Below are positions 39,180 through 48,941 of a stretch of 64,000 nt of DNA, piece by piece. Each line of letters starts with the position of its first letter. Within the stretch, counting starts at the first letter, position 1. Where the stretch lies: contig NZ_BLIG01000010.1 in NCBI RefSeq assembly GCF_009811415.1, positions 45,514 to 109,513 of the forward strand. Reading direction: 5' to 3'. The notes under the pieces are model-generated. The model did not search any database and had not been told where the DNA came from. It worked only from the letters and a program-made list of their open reading frames with translations. Source of the stretch: Alteromonas sp. KUL106 (GTDB lineage Bacteria; Pseudomonadota; Gammaproteobacteria; Enterobacterales; Alteromonadaceae). Both the position numbers and the translations under genes were made by a program.

Positions 39180-39306
39180 AGCTTGTTCATAATTGTAAAC
39201 CTAGATTGACCTAAGCAAGCGTGCCTTTCAAGTGAGAATACAAAGTTTTACTGGTATACTCTGCCGCCATCGGTTTAGCTCGCTTATTTAGATTTTGATT
39301 AACGCA

Positions 39307-39915
39307 ATGAACAGTCAACGAAGTCATTTACCACTAGGAAACACCGTTGAAGACAAGATAGCTTTTGAACAAGACCTGCGCTCGGAAACAGACAGCGATG
39401 TTCCCACGTTAATGTCACTGTTTAATAGCACGTTCGAAGATTTCAATACACGCTTGGTTTTAGGCAAAGATGAGCCCATCTATATTCCCGCTGGGCAAGG
39501 CGAAAGCTACCATCAAATTGTGTTTGCTCACGGCTTTTTCTCAAGCGCACTTCATGAAATCGCCCACTGGTGCATTGCCGGTGAAAAACGCAGGTTGCTA
39601 GAGGATTATGGCTATTGGTATTGCCCCGATGGCCGTGATGAGACCCAACAGGCTGATTTTGAGAAGGTGGAAATTAAGCCTCAAGCCATAGAATGGGCTT
39701 TCACCGAAGCTGCGGGCAGGGCATTTCAAGTGAGTACGGACAATCTGAATGGTGTACAGCCCGACAGAGAAGGGTTCACTCGAAATGTTGCTGCGCAACT
39801 AGCACACTACAAAGCCCATGGTTTTCCGCCTCGAGCCGAGCGCTTCATTAACGCGCTAAAAACTACATTCAGTAAAGATGGGCATAAAAATACCTCTGGA
39901 GCAGATGCAGCATGA
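39307..39915 (+). CDS. epmC: Elongation factor P hydroxylase EpmC
   Basis: 202 aa from the ATG at 39307; an in-frame TTG at 39295 is less likely. It matches E. coli EpmC (YfcM). The iron-binding motif is in FAHGFFSSALHEIAHWCIAGEKRR, followed by DYGYWYCPDGRD and a Glu-rich helical C-terminus (EWAFTEAAGRAFQVS). EpmC hydroxylates the beta-lysylated lysine of EF-P. epmA and epmB are not in the window. Its stop overlaps the next gene's start (ATGA). Confidence 0.92.
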   Translation: MNSQRSHLPLGNTVEDKIAFEQDLRSETDSDVPTLMSLFNSTFEDFNTRLVLGKDEPIYIPAGQGESYHQIVFAHGFFSSALHEIAHWCIAGEKRRLLEDYGYWYCPDGRDETQQADFEKVEIKPQAIEWAFTEAAGRAFQVSTDNLNGVQPDREGFTRNVAAQLAHYKAHGFPPRAERFINALKTTFSKDGHKNTSGADAA

Positions 39916-41060
39916 TACCAACCGATTTAGCCCGTCCAACCGTTTTTAAACTCGGTGTTATAGTGAACCCTTTTGCCGGAATTGGCGGAGCGCTTGCCTT
40001 AAAAGGCAGTGACGGCGCTGAAATCCGTGAAAAAGCCCTTGCCATGGGGGCTGAGAAAAAGGCCAATGAAAAAATGGCAAAGGCTTTAAGTATTCTTGAG
40101 GCGCTGTCTGGTCAATTTACTGTGGTTACCGCAGCGGGTGATATGGGGGCTTCAGTGTGCGAATCTCTTGGTATTCCTTTTGAGGTTATTTATTCACCTG
40201 ATTCAGAGCAAACCGAAGGGGAAGATTCAGAGCGTGCCGCAAAAGCCATGGTCGAGGCAAACGTCGACTTACTGCTATTCGCTGGTGGCGATGGCACCGC
40301 GCGAAATATTTGTAGTGTGGTTGGCACTCAGGTACCTGTGTTAGGTGTACCCGCTGGCTGTAAGATCCATTCCGGTGTTTATTGCGTCTCGCCGTCGGCA
40401 GCAGGACAGGTGGTCAGTCAAATGATTGCTGGCGAGTTGGTCAGTGAGATGGACGCCGAAGTGCGCGATATCGACGAAAATGCGTTTCGCGAGGGGAAAG
40501 TGATCGCTAAGCATTACGGTGAAATGCGTGTACCCGCTGAACTCACATACGTTCAAGCCGTAAAAATGGGCGGTAAAGAAGACGAAGCCTTGGTGTTAGA
40601 CGACATCGCAGCATATATCAGTGAGATTATGGATGAAGAGCCAGAAACCTATTTTGTCATGGGGTCAGGCTCTACCGTGGGTTCAGTCATGGAGTTCCTT
40701 GAGCTAGACAATACGCTGCTGGGCGTTGATATTGTGAAAAACAGAGAGGTAGTGGCCAATGACGTTACAGCCCCAGAGTTACTCGCATTGACGCAAGGTA
40801 AACCGACGAAAGTCATTTTAACGGTGATTGGGGGGCAGGGGCATATTTTAGGCCGTGGAAATCAACAGCTAAGCCCTGCTTTTATTCGGCAAATTGGCAA
40901 GCAAAATATGCTGATTGTTGCAACTAAGCAGAAACTTCAGGCCTTAAATGGCAAGCCACTGCGTCTAGATTCAAGCGATGCAACATTAGATACAGAGTTA
41001 GCGGGCGCCTTTACCGTTATCACCGGCTATAAAGATAAGGTGCTTTGCAGTGCGCAATAG
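39912..41060 (+). CDS. ATP-NAD kinase-like protein (COG3199 type)
   Basis: 382 aa. The NAD-kinase/diacylglycerol-kinase fold is shown by LGVIVNPFAGIGGALALKGSDG at the N-terminus and FAGGDGTARNICSV (the GGDGT motif). GVPAGCKIHSGVYCVSP and GGQGHILGRGNQQLSP are typical of this NADK-related group. It probably phosphorylates a nucleotide or polyol-like substrate; NAD as substrate is only inferred. It overlaps epmC by four bases and precedes yfcL. Confidence 0.85.
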   Translation: MIPTDLARPTVFKLGVIVNPFAGIGGALALKGSDGAEIREKALAMGAEKKANEKMAKALSILEALSGQFTVVTAAGDMGASVCESLGIPFEVIYSPDSEQTEGEDSERAAKAMVEANVDLLLFAGGDGTARNICSVVGTQVPVLGVPAGCKIHSGVYCVSPSAAGQVVSQMIAGELVSEMDAEVRDIDENAFREGKVIAKHYGEMRVPAELTYVQAVKMGGKEDEALVLDDIAAYISEIMDEEPETYFVMGSGSTVGSVMEFLELDNTLLGVDIVKNREVVANDVTAPELLALTQGKPTKVILTVIGGQGHILGRGNQQLSPAFIRQIGKQNMLIVATKQKLQALNGKPLRLDSSDATLDTELAGAFTVITGYKDKVLCSAQ

Positions 41061-41206
41061 CCCATGTGAAAATATCAAAATACCGTCACCGGCATTTTAT
41101 CGTCCACATCCGGTTTATTGATGGCTGTCCAGCGTCTAAGACTCAGTTTTAGACGAAAATTGAACCATTCATTTTTTTAGTCTTATTACCAGGAAAGGAG
41201 TATTAA

Positions 41207-41500
41207 GTGTTACCACCTGCTGCAGCACCAGAGAGTGTCGTTAAAGCTATCGCAGATATTGAAGCATCTCTTGATGATGTAGTTAATCACGGTAGTGATG
41301 ACGAATTATTTATTGCCAGCTACTTGCAAGGTCACTTTGCGGTGGAATCTCGCCAGCTAGAAATGCGAGAAGATGCCACCATAGCAATGCTTAATGAAAA
41401 CATGTTGCAAAGCTTAAGAAACGCTTTCGCCAACAATGAGTTAGAGAGTGATGATGCTAAGCAAGTTAAAGCTCTGTGGGCTCGACTAGTCGCAATGTAA
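41207..41500 (+). CDS. yfcL: YfcL-family protein
   Basis: 97 aa with a GTG start at 41207 and AAAGGAG upstream. Matches the small YfcL family (E. coli YfcL 92 aa): acidic and helical, with DELFIASYLQGHFAVESRQLE and a C-terminal ALWARLVAM. Function unknown. In E. coli it sits between epmC and mnmC. Here the epmC side is kept but mnmC lies about 15 kb away. Confidence 0.88.
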   Translation: MLPPAAAPESVVKAIADIEASLDDVVNHGSDDELFIASYLQGHFAVESRQLEMREDATIAMLNENMLQSLRNAFANNELESDDAKQVKALWARLVAM

Positions 41501-41672
41501 TTGCGACTCGTTACCCTATTTTCACCTGTTTGATTCTGTCCCTTCGCTGACTTTCTGCCTTTTACAATCCGTTACAGTTTTCTACTCCATTTTCTTTTAT
41601 TAACCTTCCGATTGATTTATTTTTAACTGTGACTTGTACTACTTGGCGCCCACACGTGTTGAGCACAGACTA

Positions 41673-41693
41673 ATAATAGTCCGCATAGATAAT
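41673..41693 (+). repeat. Terminal-repeat relic abutting the M16 peptidase fragment
   Basis: 19 of 21 bases match the complement of the right end of the element at 42890-43142, including an unbroken AGTCCGCATAGATAAT (41678-41693). The last bases overlap the first codons that can be aligned to an M16 peptidase. Confidence 0.65.
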
Positions 41694-42452
41694 GCGACTA
41701 TTTTTGTTGTTGGCGACACGACACTGGATGCCATACAGCCAATGCTTGAAAAAGAGTTTGGTAAGTGGAAAGCAGAAGGTAACAAAGGTACAAAGCAAAT
41801 TGCACAAGCGTCCATGCCTGAAAAAGGTCAAGCAATTATTATTGATCGCCCTGGAGCTCAGCAGTCTTTGATTCTAGCCGCTCACTTAGCGCCTCCAACT
41901 GGCGCGGACAACAATATTGCAATAGAAACAATGAACTTAACATTAGGCGGAGCGTTCACTGCCCGTGTAAACATGAATCTGCGCGAAGATAAGAGTTGGT
42001 CTTACGGTGCTTACACCTTTTTACAAGATGCCCGTGGCCAACGCCCATTTATGGTGTATGCACCAGTACAAACTGATAAAACTGGGCCTTCGCTTCTAGA
42101 GCTTAAAAAGGAATTAAACGCTTATATTGGTGAAAAGCCACCTACGGCTGACGAATTGGAAAGAGCGCGGTTAGATCAGGTTCGCTCATTGCCGGGGCAG
42201 TTCGAGACAGCAAATGCAGTGCTATCAAGTCTGTTATCGAGTAAACGATTCGATCGTCAATATGCGTATCCCGAGTCTTTGGTTGATAAATACAACGACT
42301 TGTCATTGGAAGACTTGAGCAAAGCGGCTGAAGAGGTATTGCATCCAGAAAAACTGACTTGGATTATCATTGGCGACGCAGAAAAGATTATTGCTGACGT
42401 TGAGGCGGCAGATCTCGGCTCGGTAAGTGTCAAGAGCATGAACGCTCTCTAA
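41688..42452 (+). pseudogene. C-terminal fragment of an M16 family zinc peptidase
   Basis: The recognisable protein begins with DNATIFVVGDTTLDAIQPMLEKEFG, which is the start of the last domain of periplasmic M16 (pitrilysin/PqqL-like) peptidases of about 900 aa. It continues to a normal C-terminus. Features include PGAQQSLILAAHL and GGAFTARVNMNLREDKSWSYGAYTF. All upstream domains, including the HxxEH zinc site, are absent. An open frame extends to a TTG at 41634 but lacks a ribosome binding site, a signal peptide and homology. The fragment has no stop codons, so it decayed recently or is retained. The break coincides with the repeat relic at 41673. Confidence 0.82.
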
Positions 42453-42477
42453 TTCGTATCGATGTTTTGAGAGAAGC

Positions 42478-42510
42478 AAAGGGCCGAAAAACAATATCGG
42501 CCCTTTTTAT
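42478..42510. terminator. Bidirectional terminator
   Basis: AAAGGGCCGA at 42478 pairs with TCGGCCCTTT, with a T-run on the plus strand and an A-run giving a T-run on the minus strand. It lies between the M16 fragment and the convergent AhpD-like gene. Confidence 0.88.
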
Positions 42511-42515
42511 TGTGC

Positions 42516-42857
42516 TTATTCGCTAAATTCATCATACGCACGCAGTGCATCTGCTGCGTACATGAAGGAGGGGCCGCCGCCCATATACACGGACATACCG
42601 CACACCTCTTCAATTTCTTCACGGGTAGCGCCTAAATTGACTAGCGCTTTAGCGTGAAAACCAATACAACCGTCACACCGCGTTGCGATGCCAATAGCAA
42701 GAGCAATAAGCTCTTTGGTTTTTTTATCTAACGCGCCGTCCGCGGTAGCGGCTTTAGCCATATCAGAAAAGCCTTTCATTACCTCTGGTACACCCTTCTT
42801 AACTTCGCCAAGATATGGATTAAGGCTTTCTGTAATTTCTTTATATGATTTTGTCAT
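42516..42857 (-). CDS. Carboxymuconolactone decarboxylase/AhpD-like protein
   Basis: 113 aa from the ATG at 42857, with AGGAGC upstream. The open frame continues into the repeat element up to 42917, but that part is not coding. The AhpD-like motif is RCDGCIGFHAKALVNLGAT (Cys61, Cys64, His68). Family members are peroxidase partners or decarboxylases with a redox-active CxxC. It forms a trimer/hexamer in relatives. The partner and substrate are unknown. It lies between the peptidase fragment and the intact repeat element. Confidence 0.88.
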   Translation of the reverse strand: MTKSYKEITESLNPYLGEVKKGVPEVMKGFSDMAKAATADGALDKKTKELIALAIGIATRCDGCIGFHAKALVNLGATREEIEEVCGMSVYMGGGPSFMYAADALRAYDEFSE

Positions 42858-42889
42858 TCTTATTGCTCCTGCTGTTAGCCGCTCATTGA

Positions 42890-43142
42890 ATACCAATCCG
42901 CATAAATAATTGCCCACTCAGAAGGTGCTGGCAAGTTTTCTAGCAAAGCGTGGGAAACTGTTCCCTTTCAAATTCCAAGAATGAAGCTAGGAAGCTTGCC
43001 AGACCTTCCCGTAGGGCGAGTTTTAAATGTCCGTACTCCTTGTTGTGTCACCTTGATGTAGAACCAATATCAGCGGTAACACGCCGCGATTACGAACATT
43101 TTAACTCTCGCTGAGTGGGTAATTATCTATGCGGACTGGTAT
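42890..43142. repeat. MITE-like element with 32-bp terminal inverted repeats
   Basis: The left end (42890-42921, starting ATACCAATCCGCATA) and the complement of the right end (43111-43142) are identical at 29 of 32 positions. The 253-bp unit has no ORF. The outermost bases allow a TA target duplication, as in Tc1/mariner- or IS630-type elements, but this is not resolved. A second copy begins at 63944 (51 of 57 bases identical before the window ends). Relics lie at 16583, 20445 and 41673. Confidence 0.75.
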
Positions 43143-43335
43143 AAAATAGTAATAAACCTTTATCTCGCTTTATATCAAAGGTAGCTTTCGCTCACTATGA
43201 CACAAATCAACACTTTCTTTTTTAGTGTTAAATACGTCTTAGGTAGAATGGATAAGGATAAAAAGATACTCTAAGGTTTGTCGAAATCAGTTTAGTATCT
43301 GTCTTATTATTTTGAAAATATCTCACTGGGATAGA

Positions 43336-46300
43336 ATGGCGAGTTACCTGTCTTCATTAGTCTGCTTTCTAACCGCGGCCATTGTGTTCCTGACCAGCTT
43401 TGCAAATGCGTCTTCATCTGGTTCCGATACTCTCATGAATGAATATTCTGTTGAGCGGCTAACGGCTGAAGATGGCTTTGTTTCATCTGAAATTTATTCC
43501 ATTGTTCAAGATCGTCAAGGTTTTCTGTGGTTCGGAACCGCTGAAAACGGTGTGATGCGTTACGATGGAAACAAAGTAGCGCTATTTGAGGCAGGTGCTG
43601 ATCACAGTCAACGCTTATCCCACAATGATGCCGGCAACTTAATGCTAGATGCGAACGGCGATATTTGGATTGGCACTTGGGGGGGCGGTCTAAACAAATA
43701 TGAATCGACAACAGGCAAGTTTTTCCGCTATTTAAACGACCCTGAAGACCCAAGCTCTCTTTCTTCAAACCGAATTCAATCGTTGTTTCATGACGTCACA
43801 GGGCAACTTTGGTTTGGTTCGTACAACGAAGGCTTAAACAGGTATTTAGGCGATGGACGGTTTGAGCGAATAGGGAATGTTCCCGACAACGCGTTGAGTC
43901 TTTCCCACAATCGAATTTGGGACATGCTCAATAACGATGAGCACACGCTGTGGGTCGCAACCAGTTTCGGATTAAATTTGCTTGATAAACGTTCGTTAGC
44001 TGCTCAACATTTTTTCCCAGATCCCCTAAACAAAACCGCGACAGGAGCAAACGAAGTTCGAAGCCTGCTCAGAACGTCTGCGGGGGATTTTTATGTTGCC
44101 ACGCAAGAAGGGCCATTTTTATTCATTCCAGATTCGGGCGCGTTTATTCGGCAGACAAACCTAGACGGCCAAGACTTAGGCCAGGTAAATTCCATGATTG
44201 AAGATCATGATGGTACAGTATGGTTTGTAACGACCCAGGGCCTTTATCGACATACTGGTAAAGGAAATAAGGTTGAAAAAGTTAGCTTTGGTTATGACAA
44301 TGGCCTTCGGATCATCTTCGAAGATCACACCAAAACCAAATGGATAACCAGCGAAGTCCACGGCATCTTTAAACTGGTTCCTCGACGAAATATAAAGCAA
44401 ATTAATAGCAACTCACTGACTGCGCCAAACGGGATTGAACTAGACGAGAACGGCGATATCCTGATCACCACTGCGAATGCCGACATCTATAAATGGGATG
44501 TGAAAAAGCAATCTTTACAAAAAGAGTATTCATCAGTATTTGAGGGGCTTGAAGGCTACAAACCTCAAGGTGTAATAGAGCGGCCCATCATTGTCAGTGA
44601 CAGAAATGGCGTGTTGTGGGTTGCCCAAGACAATTATCTCGCCCGTGTTGATCGACAAAATAAGCAAGTGAAGCATATTAGGTATCCTCGAACGGATAGT
44701 AACTATCGTCAGTTCAGAGAATTCAGGTCTCTCGCTTTGGATAGCAAGGGGAATGTTTGGATTGGGACTTACAAGCACGGCGTATTTGTTTACAAGCAAA
44801 ATTCTGATGAGTTTCTCCACCTCACCGCTAAGGACGGACTATCGCACCCAGAGACTCACGTTATATTTAAAGATAGTAATGACAATATGTGGGTGGGAAC
44901 AGGGGGAGGGGTAAATCTGTGGTTGTCTGAAACAAAAAGATTTGTCCCGTTTAACAGCGCAATGCATGAACAACGTGGTTTATTAGGCAGCATTGTAGAA
45001 GACATTCATGAAACGAACGATGGACACATATGGGTCGCGACTCAAAAAGGCCTCAATCGCTACTTACCTCAAACCCAAACATTTGAATGGTTCGATCAGA
45101 ACAAAGGGCTTCCTTCAAATTTAATTAGGGCGATTGCGGACGGTGATAGCGGTCAACTATGGCTTACCACGAATAAGGGGATTTTTCTTTATAATCCTGC
45201 CACGCAAAAAGCCCTAAATTACAACAGCGATACAGCACTAGCAGGCAAAAATTTTTATTCAAATAGTCTCATCAAAGCATCACAAAATACCTTCTTTACC
45301 AGCAGCCAGCGTGGTGTTGAGTACTTTAATTATTCAAACCAGCAAAGCGAATTTGTTGAATCTCAAATAGTGCTTACAGGTTTCAACAAAATGGGCGAGG
45401 CGGCGAGCTTTAATATCCCTCCATCTTACGTTAAGGATATCTTTCTTTCTCATGAAGATGACTTCTTTTCTTTAGAATTTGCGCATTTAGATTTTTCTGC
45501 TCCCACACGCTCGCGTTTTGCCTATAAATTAGAAGGTTACGAAGAACAATGGATTGATATCGGCGAGCACAATAACGTTTCTTTCACGAATTTAGATGGC
45601 GGCACTTATACATTTTTAGTCAAAGCGATGAAGCCCAATGGCGATTGGGGAGAAGAAGCTGTTTTGGTGAATCTCCATGTTGCAGCTGCCCCTTGGAAAA
45701 CTTGGTGGGCCTATAGTGTTTATGGCGCTTTCCTTTTAAGTATCATCGTCTTGTTCGTATATTTAAGAACGCGATTGCAGCAAAATGAAATTATAAAGCA
45801 AAAGCAATTTGTCCAAGCACTTGAACATCAAGTGTCAGAGAAAACCGCTTCGCTTGAGGCGCAGGCCGAGGATTTAAAACTGGCACTGCAGCGGGCGGAG
45901 GAGGCCACAAAGTTAAAGTCTGAATTCTTAGCCAATATGAGCCATGAAATTAGAACACCCATGAATGGGGTAATAGGCATGCTTGGCTTACTAAAAAGGA
46001 GCCACCTGACATCTGAGCAAACGCAGCGGGTAGACATTGCAAGCGCAAGCGCAAATTCCTTGCTTTCAGTTATCAATGATATTCTGGATTTTTCAAAGAT
46101 AGAGGCTGATAAACTCGATATTGAGTCTATTGACTTTGATGTACGAGAAGTCATAGAGAATATTGCACGTTCTCTGGCCTATCATGCGCAGGACAAAGGT
46201 ATAGAGTTGGTAATCGACCTTTCAAAAGTGAGCCATGCAACAATAAATTCCGATCCAAATCGTATTCAACAAATAGTCACAAACCTATTGAGTAATGCAG

Positions 46301-47538
46301 TTAAGTTCACCGAACATGGTCAAATACTGATTAAGGCTGAGCTGACTCCTTGTGACGACCCTAAAACTGCGGTATTGAGTATTGCTGTTAAGGATACGGG
46401 GATTGGTATTCCGGATGCTAAAGTCCCTCATTTGTTCGATCTATTTACTCAGGTTGACGCTTCGACTACGAGACGTTACGGCGGCACGGGATTAGGACTT
46501 AGCATTACCAAGAGACTCTGCCAATTGTTGGGAGGGGATATTAGTGTAACTACCGAAGAGGGTAAGGGAAGCTGCTTTAATGTTACCTGTCGCGTAGGTT
46601 ACGCTAAAGAAAGCGCTATCGTGAAACCCGTGCTGGCAAAAAGCGAGATGTGCTGCTTGATTGTTGATGGCAATGCGTCTATTCGAGAAGCGATGCAAAA
46701 CCAGCTACACCTCTGGGGTGTGAAAACGCTAGGGGCCTCTTCAGTAGATGAGGCATTCACTCAACTTGCTCTCAATGACAATATGCAGCGTAGAAATCGT
46801 GCACCCTACGTAGATGTTGTATTTTTGGATAAATCTATCGGTAAAACGGCTTTACAGCTTTTCTGTCAAACTCTTCGGAACAACGAAAGCACCAGGCATA
46901 CTCGCATTATTTTGATGACATTAATGGCCGATGTTGACCCTGTTAGCAACGACAACGAATATGACATTGAAGCGAGTTATCCTAAGCCGCTCACCACATC
47001 CGACATGCTTTGCGTGCTGCAAAATTCCGAATTTAACAACACGACTCATCATTTTGATACCACTCTTGTCGATACCAATGATCGCAGGAGTGTTCCACAA
47101 ACATCGCAGAATGCGCTGAATAAGGAGTTAGAAGCAGAGCCTCGTGCAAGTGTGGTGAGTACATCAAACGTCTTGTTAGTAGAAGATAACGAAATTAATC
47201 AATTAGTTGCTACTTCTGTGATTGAAAGCGAAGGGTATCACGTAGATGTAGCCAATAATGGTGTTGAAGCCTTAGCCTTTCTCAAGCGCAACAGTACCTA
47301 CAGCGTAATTTTCATGGATTGTCAGATGCCAGAAATGGATGGGTTTGAAGCCACTAAGCGAATTCGGCAGGGAGCGGCGGGTGCGCGATATAAGGCGATC
47401 CCTATTATCGCTATGACGGCAAATGCGATGAAAAGTGACAGGGAAAACTGCATGGATGCTGGGATGAATGACTTCCTAGCCAAACCTATTGAGCACGAAC
47501 ACGTCATTTTTACGTTGAAAAAATGGCTTACACAATGA
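43336..47538 (+). CDS. Hybrid sensor histidine kinase with two-component-regulator propellers
   Basis: 1400 aa from the ATG at 43336 (a TTG at 43312 is in frame). A signal peptide (ends near ANASSSG) is followed by about 13-14 propeller blades of the type [15 protein letters not shown], i.e. two seven-bladed periplasmic sensor propellers. Then come a Y_Y_Y domain (about 670-760), one transmembrane segment ([19 protein letters not shown]), a coiled coil, a HisKA with NMSHEIRTP (His870), an HATPase_c (GTGLGLSI) and two receivers. The first receiver is divergent; the second has [11 protein letters not shown] (Asp1328). There is no DNA-binding output, unlike Bacteroides HTCS. The ligand may be a polysaccharide fragment; this is inference. 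Confidence 0.92.
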   Translation: MASYLSSLVCFLTAAIVFLTSFANASSSGSDTLMNEYSVERLTAEDGFVSSEIYSIVQDRQGFLWFGTAENGVMRYDGNKVALFEAGADHSQRLSHNDAGNLMLDANGDIWIGTWGGGLNKYESTTGKFFRYLNDPEDPSSLSSNRIQSLFHDVTGQLWFGSYNEGLNRYLGDGRFERIGNVPDNALSLSHNRIWDMLNNDEHTLWVATSFGLNLLDKRSLAAQHFFPDPLNKTATGANEVRSLLRTSAGDFYVATQEGPFLFIPDSGAFIRQTNLDGQDLGQVNSMIEDHDGTVWFVTTQGLYRHTGKGNKVEKVSFGYDNGLRIIFEDHTKTKWITSEVHGIFKLVPRRNIKQINSNSLTAPNGIELDENGDILITTANADIYKWDVKKQSLQKEYSSVFEGLEGYKPQGVIERPIIVSDRNGVLWVAQDNYLARVDRQNKQVKHIRYPRTDSNYRQFREFRSLALDSKGNVWIGTYKHGVFVYKQNSDEFLHLTAKDGLSHPETHVIFKDSNDNMWVGTGGGVNLWLSETKRFVPFNSAMHEQRGLLGSIVEDIHETNDGHIWVATQKGLNRYLPQTQTFEWFDQNKGLPSNLIRAIADGDSGQLWLTTNKGIFLYNPATQKALNYNSDTALAGKNFYSNSLIKASQNTFFTSSQRGVEYFNYSNQQSEFVESQIVLTGFNKMGEAASFNIPPSYVKDIFLSHEDDFFSLEFAHLDFSAPTRSRFAYKLEGYEEQWIDIGEHNNVSFTNLDGGTYTFLVKAMKPNGDWGEEAVLVNLHVAAAPWKTWWAYSVYGAFLLSIIVLFVYLRTRLQQNEIIKQKQFVQALEHQVSEKTASLEAQAEDLKLALQRAEEATKLKSEFLANMSHEIRTPMNGVIGMLGLLKRSHLTSEQTQRVDIASASANSLLSVINDILDFSKIEADKLDIESIDFDVREVIENIARSLAYHAQDKGIELVIDLSKVSHATINSDPNRIQQIVTNLLSNAVKFTEHGQILIKAELTPCDDPKTAVLSIAVKDTGIGIPDAKVPHLFDLFTQVDASTTRRYGGTGLGLSITKRLCQLLGGDISVTTEEGKGSCFNVTCRVGYAKESAIVKPVLAKSEMCCLIVDGNASIREAMQNQLHLWGVKTLGASSVDEAFTQLALNDNMQRRNRAPYVDVVFLDKSIGKTALQLFCQTLRNNESTRHTRIILMTLMADVDPVSNDNEYDIEASYPKPLTTSDMLCVLQNSEFNNTTHHFDTTLVDTNDRRSVPQTSQNALNKELEAEPRASVVSTSNVLLVEDNEINQLVATSVIESEGYHVDVANNGVEALAFLKRNSTYSVIFMDCQMPEMDGFEATKRIRQGAAGARYKAIPIIAMTANAMKSDRENCMDAGMNDFLAKPIEHEHVIFTLKKWLTQ

Positions 47539-47609
47539 GATTCAGTACTCACTTGCATGCAAAAATACGGTAGTATGTAACACGTTTTTAACATTTAATG
47601 AGGGTATCA

Positions 47610-48917
47610 ATGTTAAGCCGCGTATCAAAACCGTTTGTAAAACTTGTCGAACGTTATCTTCCTGACCCTTATATTTTTGTTCTCTTACTTACACTTGTTA
47701 CGTTTGTTTTTGCCTCACTTATTCAAGACCAACCCGTGTTAACCACTGTTCAGCAATGGGGAGATGGGTTTTGGGGCCTGCTTACGTTTTCAATGCAAAT
47801 GCTCTTGGTGCTAGTCACTGGGTTTATGCTGGCATGCACGCCGTTAGTAAAAGCCTTACTTGAAAGGCTTGCGAGCTTAGCAAAAAGCCCTGGGAGCGCC
47901 ATTGTGCTGGTCACGTTGGTGTCGCTTATCGCAAGTTGGATAAACTGGGGTTTTGGTCTTGTTGTAGGCGCGTTGTTCGCTAAAGCCTTAGCAAGAAAAG
48001 TGTCGGTTGATTATCGGCTATTGGTGGCAAGCGCGTATTCAGGTTTTATCGTATGGCATGGCGGTTTAGCGGGCTCTGTACCTTTAACTATCGCAACACC
48101 GGGTCATTTTTCAGAAGCACAAATTGGCGTAATCAGTACCAGCGATACCATATTCAGCGGCTTCAACCTATTGTTATTGGCAATCATGTTCGTGATTATT
48201 CCCCTTGTAAATCGGTTAATGTTGCCGTCTAAATCTGAAAGCATCATTGTCGATAGTGCAAAGCTACAAGATGACGCTTTACCTTCGGCAACAAACGAGC
48301 GGCCCGCCGACAAACTTGAAAACAGCAAGGTGCTTGGGTTACTCGTAGGCTTTGCAGGGCTTGCTTACCTCACAAACTATTTTGCTGCAGGTGGCGGGCT
48401 AAATCTCAATGTCGTTAATACGCTATTTCTCTTTCTTGCTATTGTCCTTCACGGTACACCACGCAATGTATTGCATAGCCTGCAGCAAGCCGTTCAGGGC
48501 GGCAGTGGTATTGTTATACAGTTCCCATTTTACGCGGGGATCATGGCGGTAATGGTGCAGTCGGGATTGGCGCAAACGATGTCACAATGGCTGATAGGTC
48601 TTGCATCTGCAGAGTCCCTGCCTGTATGGAGTTTTATTAGTGCTGGCATTGTTAACATCTTTGTGCCGTCGGGTGGAGGTCAGTGGGCAGTGCAAGCCCC
48701 AGTAATCTTGCCTGCTGCCGCTGAACTGGGCGCCGAAATAAACAGAGTTGCCATGGCGGTAGCGTGGGGCGATGCGTGGACTAATTTGATTCAGCCGTTT
48801 TGGGCGCTACCCGTACTTGCCATAGCAGGCCTTAAAGCCAAAGACATTATGGGCTTTTGTTTAGTTCAGCTTATCGTTACCGGCGTTATTATTTCACTCG
48901 TGTTGCGGTATTTTTAG
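47610..48917 (+). CDS. atoE: Short-chain fatty acid transporter AtoE
   Basis: 435 aa from the ATG at 47610, which has GAGGG five bases upstream. The product MLSRVSKPFVKLVERYLPDP aligns with the start of E. coli AtoE; an ATG at 47598 is in frame. Polytopic membrane protein with about 12 spans; FVPSGGGQWAVQAPVILPAA is a strong family motif. It imports short-chain fatty acids such as acetoacetate or butyrate. No atoDAB genes follow. It lies just behind the hybrid kinase gene on the same strand. Confidence 0.93.
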   Translation: MLSRVSKPFVKLVERYLPDPYIFVLLLTLVTFVFASLIQDQPVLTTVQQWGDGFWGLLTFSMQMLLVLVTGFMLACTPLVKALLERLASLAKSPGSAIVLVTLVSLIASWINWGFGLVVGALFAKALARKVSVDYRLLVASAYSGFIVWHGGLAGSVPLTIATPGHFSEAQIGVISTSDTIFSGFNLLLLAIMFVIIPLVNRLMLPSKSESIIVDSAKLQDDALPSATNERPADKLENSKVLGLLVGFAGLAYLTNYFAAGGGLNLNVVNTLFLFLAIVLHGTPRNVLHSLQQAVQGGSGIVIQFPFYAGIMAVMVQSGLAQTMSQWLIGLASAESLPVWSFISAGIVNIFVPSGGGQWAVQAPVILPAAAELGAEINRVAMAVAWGDAWTNLIQPFWALPVLAIAGLKAKDIMGFCLVQLIVTGVIISLVLRYF

Positions 48918-48941
48918 TTACATGTTTCGGCGCTCATCTTT

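Noticed and set aside
39249..39258. ACTGGTATA before epmC as a repeat end
   Set aside because: Match too short; it is better explained as part of a -10-like TATACT box.
42858..42917. N-terminal extension of the AhpD-like protein
   Set aside because: It runs into the inverted repeat; the ATG at 42857 has AGGAGC upstream and matches the family start.
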